Both the position numbers and the translations under genes were made by a program. This document shows positions 37,423 through 44,800 of a stretch of DNA of 50,337 nucleotides, one piece after another. How positions within the stretch are numbered: position 1 is the stretch's first letter; the number at the start of each line of letters is the position of its first letter. The notes below the pieces were generated by a model that worked only from the letters and a program-made list of their open reading frames with translations, was not told where the DNA came from and searched no databases. The DNA comes from Burkholderiales bacterium (GTDB taxonomy: Bacteria > Pseudomonadota > Gammaproteobacteria > Burkholderiales > JABEVD01): NCBI GenBank assembly GCA_019753155.1, contig JAIELG010000025.1, positions 1 to 50,337 of the forward strand. Reading direction: 5' to 3'.

Positions 37423-38609
37423 ACTCTAAAATCAGAACACTGGTGTTCTCGACACTCTATCCGAATGAAATTGCGCCCCGTCACGGCATATTCGTGGAAA
37501 CCCGGCTGCGCCACCTGATCGCAAGCGGCGGCATCGAAGCCAAGGTGGTGGCCCCCGTTCCCTGGTTTTTCTCGACCAACCCCCGCTTCGGTAAATACTC
37601 GGAGTTTGCCAAGGTGCCTAAAATGGAAAACAGGCACAACATCAACATCCATCATCCACGCTACCCGCTGCTGCCGAAAATAGGCATGAATCTCTCCCCG
37701 ATTTCGCTCGCGGCGGCCGCCATGCCCCTGCTGCATCGGATGATCCGGCAGGGGCGCGACTTCGACATCATCGACGCGCATTATTTCTATCCGGATGGGG
37801 TGGCTGCCGCCTTCATAGCGCGACAGCTCGGCAAGCCCGTCGTCATCACGGCGCGCGGAACGGATATCAACCTGATCCCGCAATACAATATTCCGAGAAA
37901 AATGATTCTATGGGCCGCCAATCAAGCGGCTGGACTCATTACCGTGAGCGCAGCACTCAAGGACGAACTGGCCGGTCTCGGCGTCGATCCCGGAAAAATC
38001 ACCGTGCTCAGAAACGGCGTGGATACCGGATTTTTCCAGCCCACGATGAGGATGGCGACGCGCGAGGCTTTGGGCGTATCCGGCCCCCTACTCCTCTCCG
38101 TAGGCAACCTGATTCCTTCCAAGGGACATGACCTTGTCATCAAGGCCGCATCCTTGCTCGACGGGGTGCATCTTGTCATCATCGGCGAAGGCCCCGAAAG
38201 CGCATCCCTGCAGGCGCTCGCATCCGGCCTGGGGCTCGCCGGGCGCACAAGCTTTCTGGGCAACCTTCCACAGGAGGAACTGAGGCGTTATTACAGCGCT
38301 TCAGATGCGCTGATCCTGGCTTCCAGCCGCGAAGGATGGGCAAATGTCCTGCTCGAAGCCATGGCCTGCGGCACACCCGCAGTTGCAACCCGCGTGGGCG
38401 GAACGCCGGAAGTAGTGAACTGCCGCGAGGCAGGCGAACTGATCGTTGAGCGCACGCCGGAGGCGATTGCAGCCGGCATAGCGAATCTTCTTGCAAACCC
38501 GCCGGGACGCGACAAAACGCGATCCCATGCCTGCAAATTCGGCTGGGACGAAGTCAGCCTGGGACAAAAAAAGCTGTTCGAGCGGATCCTTCACCGGCAG
38601 GATACATAA
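37419..38609 (+). CDS. GT4 family glycosyltransferase
   Basis: A 396-residue GT-B enzyme, last in the plus-strand operon. The start ATG 37419 overlaps the previous stop. Acceptor domain: TLVFSTLYPNEIAPRHGIFVETR. Donor domain: LLSVGNLIPSKGHDLVIKAA, VHLVIIGEGPESASLQAL and the GT4 region LILASSREGWANVLLEAMACG. No hairpin terminator follows; the next 286 bases carry the promoters of the PEP-CTERM gene, so read-through is possible. Confidence 0.86.
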   Translation: MNSKIRTLVFSTLYPNEIAPRHGIFVETRLRHLIASGGIEAKVVAPVPWFFSTNPRFGKYSEFAKVPKMENRHNINIHHPRYPLLPKIGMNLSPISLAAAAMPLLHRMIRQGRDFDIIDAHYFYPDGVAAAFIARQLGKPVVITARGTDINLIPQYNIPRKMILWAANQAAGLITVSAALKDELAGLGVDPGKITVLRNGVDTGFFQPTMRMATREALGVSGPLLLSVGNLIPSKGHDLVIKAASLLDGVHLVIIGEGPESASLQALASGLGLAGRTSFLGNLPQEELRRYYSASDALILASSREGWANVLLEAMACGTPAVATRVGGTPEVVNCREAGELIVERTPEAIAAGIANLLANPPGRDKTRSHACKFGWDEVSLGQKKLFERILHRQDT

Positions 38610-38612
38610 ACG

Positions 38613-38631
38613 GTGTCAGGAAACTTTACAC
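38613..38631 (+). promoter_or_regulatory. Upstream palindromic box, copy 1 (putative PrsR site)
   Basis: GTGTCAGGAAACTTTACAC, a 19-base imperfect inverted repeat with GTGT/ACAC ends. It starts 83 bases before the -24 GG of the first sigma-54 promoter. An equivalent box has the same relation to the second promoter. Assignment to PrsR is inference. Confidence 0.6.
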
Positions 38632-38694
38632 TTGCCCCATCAAGATTTTCAATAAAAATAAAGTAATCTTTAATAAACATATGCATAACAAACG

Positions 38695-38710
38695 TGGCAC
38701 GCATGTTGCT
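38695..38710 (+). promoter_or_regulatory. Sigma-54 promoter 1 of the PEP-CTERM gene
   Basis: TGGCACGCATGTTGCT fits the RpoN consensus TGGCACG-N4-TTGCW at every position, with GG (38696-38697) and GC (38708-38709) exactly ten bases apart. Predicted start near 38720, giving an untranslated leader of about 175 bases for the gene at 38896. Confidence 0.85.
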
Positions 38711-38742
38711 GTATAAGGCCCAGTACCGCAGGAAACAGTGAA

Positions 38743-38761
38743 GTGTCGGATTTATATACAC
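38743..38761 (+). promoter_or_regulatory. Upstream palindromic box, copy 2 (putative PrsR site)
   Basis: GTGTCGGATTTATATACAC, 19 bases, same GTGTC start and ACAC end as copy 1, placed 130 bases downstream of it. It starts 83 bases before the -24 GG of the second sigma-54 promoter. Confidence 0.6.
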
Positions 38762-38824
38762 TGCGAACTGCATGCATTGCGCACATGGAATACGTTTTTA
38801 TTGTTATCAGGTAGTTACGCAAAC

Positions 38825-38840
38825 TGGCACGATTACTGCT
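38825..38840 (+). promoter_or_regulatory. Sigma-54 promoter 2 of the PEP-CTERM gene
   Basis: TGGCACGATTACTGCT matches the RpoN consensus except for C in place of the first T of TTGC; the GG (38826-38827) and GC (38838-38839) spacing of ten is exact. Predicted start near 38851, about 45 bases before the ATG. Confidence 0.8.
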
Positions 38841-38895
38841 TAATCAATTGCAGAATTTTTGAATTTAACTTGAATCTCTTTAGAGGACTGCTCAA

Positions 38896-39657
38896 ATGAA
38901 GAAAATGACCATGGCGCTGCTCGCAATCGGTTTTACCGGTTTCTCGGCAATTGCCTCCGCCAACACCATCAGCTACACCAGCAACACGATCGCGGATGCC
39001 GTGAATAACTGGAGCAACACCCTGTCGCTCACGAAATTCAACACCAACCTCGGAACGCTGACCGGCATCACCTTCACGCTCTACGGCACTGCGCAGGGTT
39101 ACGTGTACGTGCAGAACATCAACACGACCGTTACCGCGACCGCAACGCCTACGGTTTCTTCGCAGATCACCCTGAAGGATCCCGGCAGCCTGGCCACTCT
39201 GGTCGTGACCACCCCGACCCTGGCTTCCGGCCTCGTCAGCCTGACCACCAAGATAAACGCGACCGGAGTTTACGGCGGGACCGATTCGGCGCAGCTCGCT
39301 GTGGGTACCGTAAGCACCCCAGTCACCCCCGGCGTCAACGTCACCACGGCGCCTGCCGCGACGGCGAACGTTGTTTCCGCATACAACACCGCATCGCCGC
39401 TCTGGTCATACATCACGAGCCAGTTCACGGCTGCCGGGGTTGCAAGCGCACTGCTGCCGACTTCCGCAGTGGGCCTCACCACCGCCAACCTTTCCGGAGG
39501 CACGCAGAACCTGACGACGCAAACTTCTTCGAGTGCGTATGCAACGGTGACTTACTCCTACAATCTCCCGACCGTGATTCCCGAACCCGCAACCCTGCTT
39601 CTGATGGGCGTGGGCGTTCTCGGCATGGGATTCGCAGCGACCCGCCGCAAAGCCTGA
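38896..39657 (+). CDS. PEP-CTERM sorting-domain protein (exosortase substrate)
   Basis: Secreted protein of 253 residues and likely XrtA substrate. It has a signal peptide MKKMTMALLAIGFTGFSA with cleavage after ASA. A long Thr/Ser/Val/Ala-rich body of low complexity follows, poor in charged residues and with many possible O-glycosylation sites. The C-terminal PEP-CTERM signal is VIPEPATLLLMGVG (PEP at 229-231), then a hydrophobic helix and the basic end ATRRKA. AGAGGA lies eight bases before the ATG. No enzyme domain is recognisable. It is preceded by two sigma-54 promoters and followed by a strong terminator, so it is a single-gene unit. Confidence 0.93.
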   Translation: MKKMTMALLAIGFTGFSAIASANTISYTSNTIADAVNNWSNTLSLTKFNTNLGTLTGITFTLYGTAQGYVYVQNINTTVTATATPTVSSQITLKDPGSLATLVVTTPTLASGLVSLTTKINATGVYGGTDSAQLAVGTVSTPVTPGVNVTTAPAATANVVSAYNTASPLWSYITSQFTAAGVASALLPTSAVGLTTANLSGGTQNLTTQTSSSAYATVTYSYNLPTVIPEPATLLLMGVGVLGMGFAATRRKA

Positions 39658-39671
39658 GTCCGGCAGTTCCC

Positions 39672-39704
39672 AAAACCCCTTGCATAAACTGCAAGGGGTT
39701 TTTT
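39672..39704 (+). terminator. Rho-independent terminator of the PEP-CTERM gene
   Basis: CCCCTTGCA-TAAAC-TGCAAGGGG forms a perfect nine-pair stem followed by TTTTTT, 15 bases after the stop codon. Confidence 0.92.
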
Positions 39705-39725
39705 CATTTGCCCGCAAGTTTACTA

Positions 39726-39755
39726 TTGACCGGTCACATGGATTTACCCTAGCAT
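39726..39755 (+). promoter_or_regulatory. Putative sigma-70 promoter of tRNA-Leu
   Basis: TTGACC (39726-39731) and TAGCAT (39750-39755) are 18 bases apart, about ten bases before the mature tRNA. Confidence 0.5.
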
Positions 39756-39765
39756 TCAGAACAAT

Positions 39766-39851
39766 GCGAAAGTGGCGAAATTGGTAGACGCACTGGATTT
39801 AGGTTCCAGCGGGCACCCCCCGTGAGAGTTCGAGTCTCTCCTTTCGCACCA
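39766..39851 (+). tRNA. tRNA-Leu (TAG)
   Basis: An 86-base class II tRNA with encoded CCA. Acceptor stem GCGAAAG/CTTTCGC, anticodon stem-loop CTGGA-TTTAGGT-TCCAG (anticodon TAG), a long variable arm (CGGGCACCCCCCGTG), and T arm GAGAGTTCGAGTCTCTC. Confidence 0.96.
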
Positions 39852-39876
39852 GCACGGCAATCACGATGGAAAACTC

Positions 39877-40128
39877 ATGGCAAGCATGAATGCAGTAAAA
39901 ACACTCCTGGGCACTGTGCTGCAACTGGGCGACCGGGCGCAGGCATTGAATCCTGAATCCCCCCTGCTGGGGAGCATTCCGGAACTCGATTCCATGGCCG
40001 TGGTCAACCTGATCGCAGCGATCGAGGATCATTTCGGTTTTACCATCGACGACGACGAAATCAGCGCCGAATCGTTTGCCACACTGAAAAGCCTTACCGA
40101 TTTCGTCGACCGTAAACTGGCTTCATGA
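39877..40128 (+). CDS. Acyl carrier protein, exosortase A system-associated
   Basis: An 83-residue acidic carrier protein. The phosphopantetheine site is Ser39 in ELDSMAVVNLIAAIEDHFG. The rest has the four-helix ACP pattern with acidic DDDEISAESFATLKSL. It is not the fatty-acid AcpP (which has DSLD). It overlaps the next hydrolase by four bases (ATGA). With the acyl ligase at 13762 and the hydrolases next to it, it likely carries an acyl or aminoacyl intermediate for the XrtA system. Confidence 0.85.
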   Translation: MASMNAVKTLLGTVLQLGDRAQALNPESPLLGSIPELDSMAVVNLIAAIEDHFGFTIDDDEISAESFATLKSLTDFVDRKLAS

Positions 40129-40943
40129 ATCGCGCGAACCCGTTTTTTCTGGATGCCAAACCCGGAAAACGCTTTTGCCTGTATCACCCGCCCCAGGGAC
40201 CATGCCGCGGATGCGTGCTTTTCGTCCCCCCATTTGCGGAGGAAATGAACAAATCCAGGAGAATGGTTGCCATTCAGGCGCGCGCATTATCCGCGCTCGG
40301 CTATGCAGTGTTGAGCGTGGATCTGTATGGTTGCGGAGACAGCAGCGGGGATTTTCGCGATGCGCGATGGGAAGCCTGGAAGGAAGACCTGGCGCTCGCC
40401 GTCAAATGGCTCGGGCAACAGCATGATGCGCCTGTAACATTATGGGGATTGCGCCTTGGCGTCCTGCTGGCGCTGGATTTCGCCAGGAATGCGGCCGAGC
40501 CCATCGAGCGCTTCATTCTCTGGCAGCCTGTGCATGGCGGCGAGACCTACCTCACGCAATTTCTCAGGTTGCGCGTGGCGAACGCAATGATCGCCGGCAA
40601 GGAAAAAACCAGTTCGAAGGATTTGAGGCATGAACTCGCTTCAAATGGAACATTGGAAGTGGCGGGATACGATTTGCCGCACGAGCTGGCCTGCGCCATT
40701 GACCGCATAAAGCTTGCCGATCTGGGCATACCCGGCGCCATGCATCACTGGTTCGAAATTGCCCCAGGCGTCGAGTCCGCCTTGTCCCCTGCCGTGATGC
40801 GCGTCATCGAAGCCTGGGAAAGCCGGGGGATGCCGGTGCAGACTCACAAGGTGCCGGGCGAACCCTTCTGGTCCACCCAGGAAATCACGGACTGCCCCGA
40901 CCTCATCGACAGGACGTCGCTGCTTTTTTCCGGAGCCCCCTGA
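40125..40943 (+). CDS. Alpha/beta hydrolase-fold protein, exosortase A-associated (hydrolase 2 type)
   Basis: A 272-residue alpha/beta-hydrolase-fold protein: CVLFVPPFAEEMNKSRR (oxyanion-side loop), VLSVDLYGCGDSSGDF, then the nucleophile elbow at residues 108-112. The elbow reads G-L-R-L-G with Arg110 where Ser is expected, so catalysis by the usual triad is doubtful. It lies between the ACP and a second hydrolase with coupled starts and stops. It corresponds to the XrtA-linked hydrolase 2 family (TIGR03101 from memory). It could be a non-hydrolytic acyl-binding or transfer partner of the ACP; that is inference. Confidence 0.8.
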   Translation: MNRANPFFLDAKPGKRFCLYHPPQGPCRGCVLFVPPFAEEMNKSRRMVAIQARALSALGYAVLSVDLYGCGDSSGDFRDARWEAWKEDLALAVKWLGQQHDAPVTLWGLRLGVLLALDFARNAAEPIERFILWQPVHGGETYLTQFLRLRVANAMIAGKEKTSSKDLRHELASNGTLEVAGYDLPHELACAIDRIKLADLGIPGAMHHWFEIAPGVESALSPAVMRVIEAWESRGMPVQTHKVPGEPFWSTQEITDCPDLIDRTSLLFSGAP

Positions 40944-41755
40944 TGGAATTCACGGAAACCGCACTGGCATTCGAGTGCAAGGATGACAGCCTGACGGGAA
41001 TAGTATCCCTTCCGGAATCGCCGCTTGTCACAGGCGTGCTCATCATCGTGGGCGGCCCGCAATACCGCATCGGCAGCCACAGGCAGTTCACGCTCCTGGC
41101 GCGGGATCTCGCATGCGCAGGCATACCTTCGATGCGCTTCGATTACCGGGGCATGGGGGATAGCGAGGGGGATTTGCATACATTCGAAAATGTCCGCGAA
41201 GACATCCGCGCGGCGGTCGATGCGTTCTTCGCGCAATGCCCCGGACTCGAAAAGGTCGTACTCTGGGGATTGTGCGATGCGGCTTCCGCAGCCGTCTTTT
41301 ACGCTCATCAGGATCCCAGGGTATGCGGCCTCGTACTCGTCAATCCTTGGATCAGAACGGCGGAAAGCCGGGCCAGGACCCAACTGAAACACTATTACTT
41401 CTCCCGCATGACCGATCCCGCTCTGTGGCGAAAACTGCTTGCAGGCGCATTCGATTTCCGCGCCTCATTCCGGGATTTCTTCAAAACCGCATCCGCACTC
41501 GGGGCCCCTGAACAGAACGCATCGCTGCCTGACAGGATGAAGCATGGACTGGAGCAATTCTCCGGAAAAATCCTGCTCATCCTGAGCGGAAACGATCTGA
41601 CCGCCAGGGAATTCGACGACATGACGCAATCCTCGGCATCGTGGCGAGAGTTGCTGAAAAAGGCGGAGCGCCGGGATTTACCGGAAGCCGATCACACTTT
41701 TTCATGCCGCCTCTGGCGGGACCGGGTGTCGGCATGGACCGTACAATGGGTATAG
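40943..41755 (+). CDS. Alpha/beta hydrolase, exosortase A-associated (hydrolase 1 type)
   Basis: A 270-residue alpha/beta hydrolase: GVLIIVGGPQYRIGSHRQF near the start, MRFDYRGMGDSEGD, then the elbow GLCDA at 109-113 with Cys111 as apparent nucleophile, and a late His in LPEADHTFS. A Cys-His-Asp triad suits a thioesterase or acyltransferase acting on ACP- or CoA-bound acyl groups. It shares a base with the upstream hydrolase stop. The family assignment (TIGR03100) is from memory. Confidence 0.84.
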   Translation: MEFTETALAFECKDDSLTGIVSLPESPLVTGVLIIVGGPQYRIGSHRQFTLLARDLACAGIPSMRFDYRGMGDSEGDLHTFENVREDIRAAVDAFFAQCPGLEKVVLWGLCDAASAAVFYAHQDPRVCGLVLVNPWIRTAESRARTQLKHYYFSRMTDPALWRKLLAGAFDFRASFRDFFKTASALGAPEQNASLPDRMKHGLEQFSGKILLILSGNDLTAREFDDMTQSSASWRELLKKAERRDLPEADHTFSCRLWRDRVSAWTVQWV

Positions 41756-41820
41756 GCGTTGCAATTTATGGCATTTTTGATCGAATTTACAATGTCGGGC
41801 GTTTCGGAAGGCATATAACC

Positions 41821-42450
41821 ATGAACATTGCGGCAATTCTCGGGTTCGTTCTTGCAGTTGCATCCTCCGCGGCTTCTGCATCCGCTGTTTGCCCGCCCGC
41901 CACCGTGGATGCAAAATACGGCCCTTTCGACTATACCGATCCGGATGCCAAGGCCAACAGGCTTCCCATCGTGGAAAAAGGTCACTTCAAACCCCAGGTG
42001 GAACAACTGATCCGGGGAGAATCGAGCGATCTCGGAAGCGACATCGATTATGTTCTCCGTTCGTTCCCCAATCATCACAGGGCGTTGAACTCGATGGCGC
42101 TCCTCGCCCTGAGGGAAAAGACGGACAGGCCGGATCATTCACACTTCACGGTGGACTGTTACTTCCAGCGCGCAATCGGTTTCGTGCCTGGAGATGCGAT
42201 TGTGCATCTGCTTTACGGCAATTACCTCTATCAAGTCAAAAAAGAGCAGGAAGCGCTGGAACAGTACCAGCAGGCCGAAAACCTGGACCCGGAAAACCCG
42301 AACATCCTGTACAACGCGGGACTCCTTTATTTCGGACTCAAACAGTACGACAAGGCGCTGATGTATGCGAAGAAGGCCTACGCTTCAGGTTTCCCGCTGC
42401 CCGGCCTGCGCCTGAAACTGCAAAAAGCGGGGCAATGGAAGGACGATTGA
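41821..42450 (+). CDS. Secreted tetratricopeptide-repeat protein
   Basis: A 209-residue exported protein. The signal peptide MNIAAILGFVLAVASSAASASA is followed by VCPPATVDAKYGPFDYTDP. The C-terminal half holds TPR-like helices (AIVHLLYGNYLYQVKKEQEALEQYQQAENLDPENPNILYNAGLLYFGLKQYDKALMYAKKAY, in consecutive segments). AAGG lies upstream of ATG 41821. The last 66 bases overlap the convergent ligase gene. A periplasmic scaffold role beside the XrtA genes is possible; no enzymatic function can be seen. Confidence 0.8.
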   Translation: MNIAAILGFVLAVASSAASASAVCPPATVDAKYGPFDYTDPDAKANRLPIVEKGHFKPQVEQLIRGESSDLGSDIDYVLRSFPNHHRALNSMALLALREKTDRPDHSHFTVDCYFQRAIGFVPGDAIVHLLYGNYLYQVKKEQEALEQYQQAENLDPENPNILYNAGLLYFGLKQYDKALMYAKKAYASGFPLPGLRLKLQKAGQWKDD

Positions 42451-43779
42451 TTTTTGAATGGCTACAGGCATGCGCCGGCGCATGCGTTGCGCCAGGCTCG
42501 CGGTCCGCTGCAATTGAATCGGGTTCGGCGTTGACGGCCCGCCGGACAATTCCTTCTCGACCAGGACCCTGGTCAGGAGCATGATCGCCAGTTCATAATA
42601 GGGCAAATCGAAATAATCCAGGCTCAGGAAAGTGCCCCCCGTTGCAAAGGCAACCTGGCTGACCTGAATCATCCTTGCCAGGTTCGTCGCCCATAAATAG
42701 TCCGGATTTCTTTTCGTCCTCGCTATGATCCAGCTGCCGTTTCGCCATGTCAGGAAGCCGAGCGACAGAAACAGCCCAAGGCCCACGAAACCGTGCTCGC
42801 CCAATGCCTGGAAATAAATGCTGTGCGCGGCATGGACATCCCTGGGATTGGGCGCATAGAGCGCGAATACGCCCTTATCGTAGATCTCGAATCCGCCGCC
42901 GACCAGGGGCCTGTCGAGGGCCAGATGCCATGCCATCCACCAGGCATTGATTCTCCCCATGGCGGAGGCGTCCTCCTGATAGGTATCGATGGTATGCATC
43001 CTGTTTGTCCATTTTGCGGGCATGAACGTGATCAGCAAGGGCAAAACGATGATCATGATGATCCCGAAACTTCCCTTGCGCGGGCTTTTGAGCCATAAAA
43101 ACAGGCTGGAAAATGCAACTGCAATCAGCGCTCCCCTGGAATAGCTGCCCAGGGCGGAAAATCCGCACAGCAGCATGGCGACCCCGAGGCCTTTGCGTAT
43201 CCTGGAGTCCGTTTCAGTAAGCTGCAGATAGCGCATCAGAGGGATGGTCATGACGAGCGCCAGCGCGAGCGCATTGTTTTCTTCGATGTACGATCCAGGC
43301 GGCCCCCAAACCGTGAAAGACCCGCCGTGCAACACGGTAAATATCCCGCCCTTCGTCCCGAAAAAGCCGAGCGATATGACCAGCATCCAGACCAGCCAGC
43401 GGATATGCTGCTTCGAGTGCATCACCGTCATGGCTATGAAGATCATCAACAGCGTCTTCATGATGGTGATCCAATGGAAATATACTTGATCCGGGTGGAT
43501 GGCGAACAGGGAAGTGATGTTCATCCAGATCATGTACAGGAACAGGCAAATCGTTACTGGCCTCACGGGAAGGTACTTTTCGTCCTTCGTGAACAGCAGT
43601 CCAAGCATGGTCGATATTGCGATGATCTCGGCGAACGGAAGATCATAGGCAAAGCCCCAGGCAAGCCTGTGGGGATTCATGACGCTGATCCAGACCCACA
43701 TGATGATGCCGACAGACGGTTTCCTGAGCATGTAGGGAATTGAACCCAACACCAGCGCAGTAATTATGATATCTCTCAT
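42385..43779 (-). CDS. O-antigen ligase-like membrane protein, exosortase A-associated
   Basis: A 464-residue polytopic membrane protein of the Wzy/WaaL O-ligase class, with about 11 helices. Start [21 protein letters not shown] at 43779. The Wzy_C region shows [40 protein letters not shown] and [14 protein letters not shown], then [24 protein letters not shown], whose periplasmic His is characteristic. The XrtA-linked type is called a putative O-glycosylation ligase (TIGR03097 from memory). It would transfer the polymer or a glycan to PEP-CTERM proteins; that is unproven. It overlaps the TPR gene convergently by 66 bases. Confidence 0.85.
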   Translation of the reverse strand: MRDIIITALVLGSIPYMLRKPSVGIIMWVWISVMNPHRLAWGFAYDLPFAEIIAISTMLGLLFTKDEKYLPVRPVTICLFLYMIWMNITSLFAIHPDQVYFHWITIMKTLLMIFIAMTVMHSKQHIRWLVWMLVISLGFFGTKGGIFTVLHGGSFTVWGPPGSYIEENNALALALVMTIPLMRYLQLTETDSRIRKGLGVAMLLCGFSALGSYSRGALIAVAFSSLFLWLKSPRKGSFGIIMIIVLPLLITFMPAKWTNRMHTIDTYQEDASAMGRINAWWMAWHLALDRPLVGGGFEIYDKGVFALYAPNPRDVHAAHSIYFQALGEHGFVGLGLFLSLGFLTWRNGSWIIARTKRNPDYLWATNLARMIQVSQVAFATGGTFLSLDYFDLPYYELAIMLLTRVLVEKELSGGPSTPNPIQLQRTASLAQRMRRRMPVAIQKSIVLPLPRFLQFQAQAGQRET

Positions 43780-43872
43780 CTTGCCTGATTCAGAGTGTGC
43801 GGCATGGAAACGCCCAACCCAGGATGGTACGCAAGGGGAAACAATATTGCAATGCCGCCGGCCCTCTGTGGA

Positions 43873-44018
43873 AGTTGAGCTTTGAGTACGCCGAGGTGTT
43901 TTATAACCGGAAACGGCTGCATTCGACCCTCGGATATAAATCGCCGGTACAGTTTCTAACGGGCTGGCGGCAATATCATAATGCGGCAATAAACTCGTCT
44001 GGAGATATATCGGCCTGA
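43873..44018 (+). pseudogene. IS3-family transposase C-terminal remnant
   Basis: A short open stretch encodes [20 protein letters not shown] followed by [14 protein letters not shown], the extreme C-terminal signature of the IS3-family OrfB integrase (usual form: EVFYNRxRxHSxLGYxSP). No catalytic DDE region and no terminal inverted repeats are visible in the window. Its end overlaps the end of the broken hicA, so it is a leftover from an insertion or recombination at that place. The frame runs to 44018, but only the part up to about 43970 resembles transposase. Confidence 0.75.
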
Positions 44019-44192
44019 CGCAGAACACCGGCAAGGGTGCCAATCTTGACTTCGCTGTGCATAGGAACGACACAGCCTTTGGAACCGCGCCGCATGATGG
44101 CATGACTACCAGATTGACGGATTTTCGCAAACCCCAAGCCGTTCAAGTGCTTTAACTACAGCTGCCCCAGAGACGTGTGGTAGTTTAGGCAT
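43976..44192 (-). pseudogene. hicA: Frameshifted HicA-type mRNA interferase toxin
   Basis: The minus strand starts MPKLPHVSGAAVVKALERLG and then hits a stop because of one extra G in a GGGG run at about 44129-44132. Removing that base restores a full HicA: LGFAKIRQSGSHAIMRRGSK, then GCVVPMHSEVKIGTLAGVLR and [13 protein letters not shown] with a stop at 43976. The conserved His of the dsRBD-like fold is in GSHAIM. It overlaps hicB by eight bases. A sequencing error in the G run or slippage cannot be excluded. Confidence 0.75.
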
Positions 44193-44391
44193 GCGCTGGA
44201 ACGCTGAACATCGTGACTAGCGGATGACCTGGGGCAGGCAGAGGAAATTCGGACAAATACAGTGCTGTCGCCTCCGTTAAGTTGGTAATAGCCTCCTCCA
44301 CTGTTTCGCCTTGAGTTGTGGTGCCAGTTTCGGGATTGAGGGCAACATATCCGCCTTCTTCGGCTGGGGTAAGGACTGCGGTCAGTTCCAT
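44185..44391 (-). CDS. hicB: HicB-type antitoxin of the broken hicBA pair
   Basis: A 68-residue protein starting MELTAVLTPAEEGGYVALNP, the partial RNase-H-like fold of HicB antitoxins, with TTTQGETVEEAITNLTEATALYLSEFP in the usual helix. The start at 44391 has AGGAG about eight bases upstream. It precedes and overlaps the frameshifted hicA. No C-terminal DNA-binding domain is present. It may persist as a solitary antitoxin. Confidence 0.8.
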   Translation of the reverse strand: MELTAVLTPAEEGGYVALNPETGTTTQGETVEEAITNLTEATALYLSEFPLPAPGHPLVTMFSVPAHA

Positions 44392-44486
44392 GGCTAAACT
44401 CCTAGGAAATAAAAGCTGATTGTCTCGCATCCATCTGTCGGTGTCTAACGAGTCTGTAAAAAAGGCCCCTTTTCTCAAGAGCGAAC

Positions 44487-44515
44487 TTTAATCACGCAAA
44501 GGGAAATGTCCCCTT
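44487..44515. other. Short hairpin in the hicB / small-gene gap
   Basis: AAAGGG-AAATGTC-CCCTTT can pair, with a T run on the plus strand. The gap 44392-44528 shows nothing else. It could be a weak terminator on either strand. Confidence 0.3.
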
Positions 44516-44528
44516 TTTACTTTTATAA

Positions 44529-44783
44529 TTATCGGCCCTCAACGTCATTCAAATGATACTCAACGTGCCTAAGTTCTTCCCGAATATCCCAAAGTATTTC
44601 ACGCTCATTGCGGGAGGACTCAGTACGTACCAGTACTTCCGGTAATAGTTTATTAAAAATAACCTCATAACTATTTTGTATGTCAATCAGCGCGTGAACC
44701 CAAGCCTCGCTATCTTCTTGGCTTCGACCAGCTCTCTTAATAGAATCTAAAAGATTATCAATATGGTGTTCATCTAAACGCAT
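44529..44783 (-). CDS. Small protein behind Rhs tip 1, candidate immunity protein
   Basis: An 84-residue acidic, helical protein (MRLDEHHIDNLLDSIKRAGR ... NEREILWDIREELRHVEYHLNDVEGR) of no family I recognise. It starts 17 bases after the stop of the Rhs tip at 44801 on the same strand, the usual place for a cognate immunity gene. The DNA is AT-richer than the neighbourhood. It has no signal peptide, so protection would be in the cytoplasm. The role is inferred from position only. Confidence 0.55.
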   Translation of the reverse strand: MRLDEHHIDNLLDSIKRAGRSQEDSEAWVHALIDIQNSYEVIFNKLLPEVLVRTESSRNEREILWDIREELRHVEYHLNDVEGR

Positions 44784-44800
44784 TTTTCTAGTCCAAATTA

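Noticed and set aside
39766-39876. tRNA-Leu as attachment site of an integrated island
   Set aside because: The genes immediately downstream still belong to the XrtA system, no integrase is present, and no repeat of the tRNA 3' end was seen in the window.
42800-43100. Second PEP-CTERM or sortase-like signal in the ligase region
   Set aside because: No PEP motif followed by a helix and basic end; the hydrophobic parts are helices of the polytopic ligase.
43780-43840. Possible sigma-54 promoter upstream of the O-ligase-like gene (GG-N10-GC on the minus strand)
   Set aside because: Spacing is right, but only about 6 of 11 consensus positions match and there is no upstream palindromic box.
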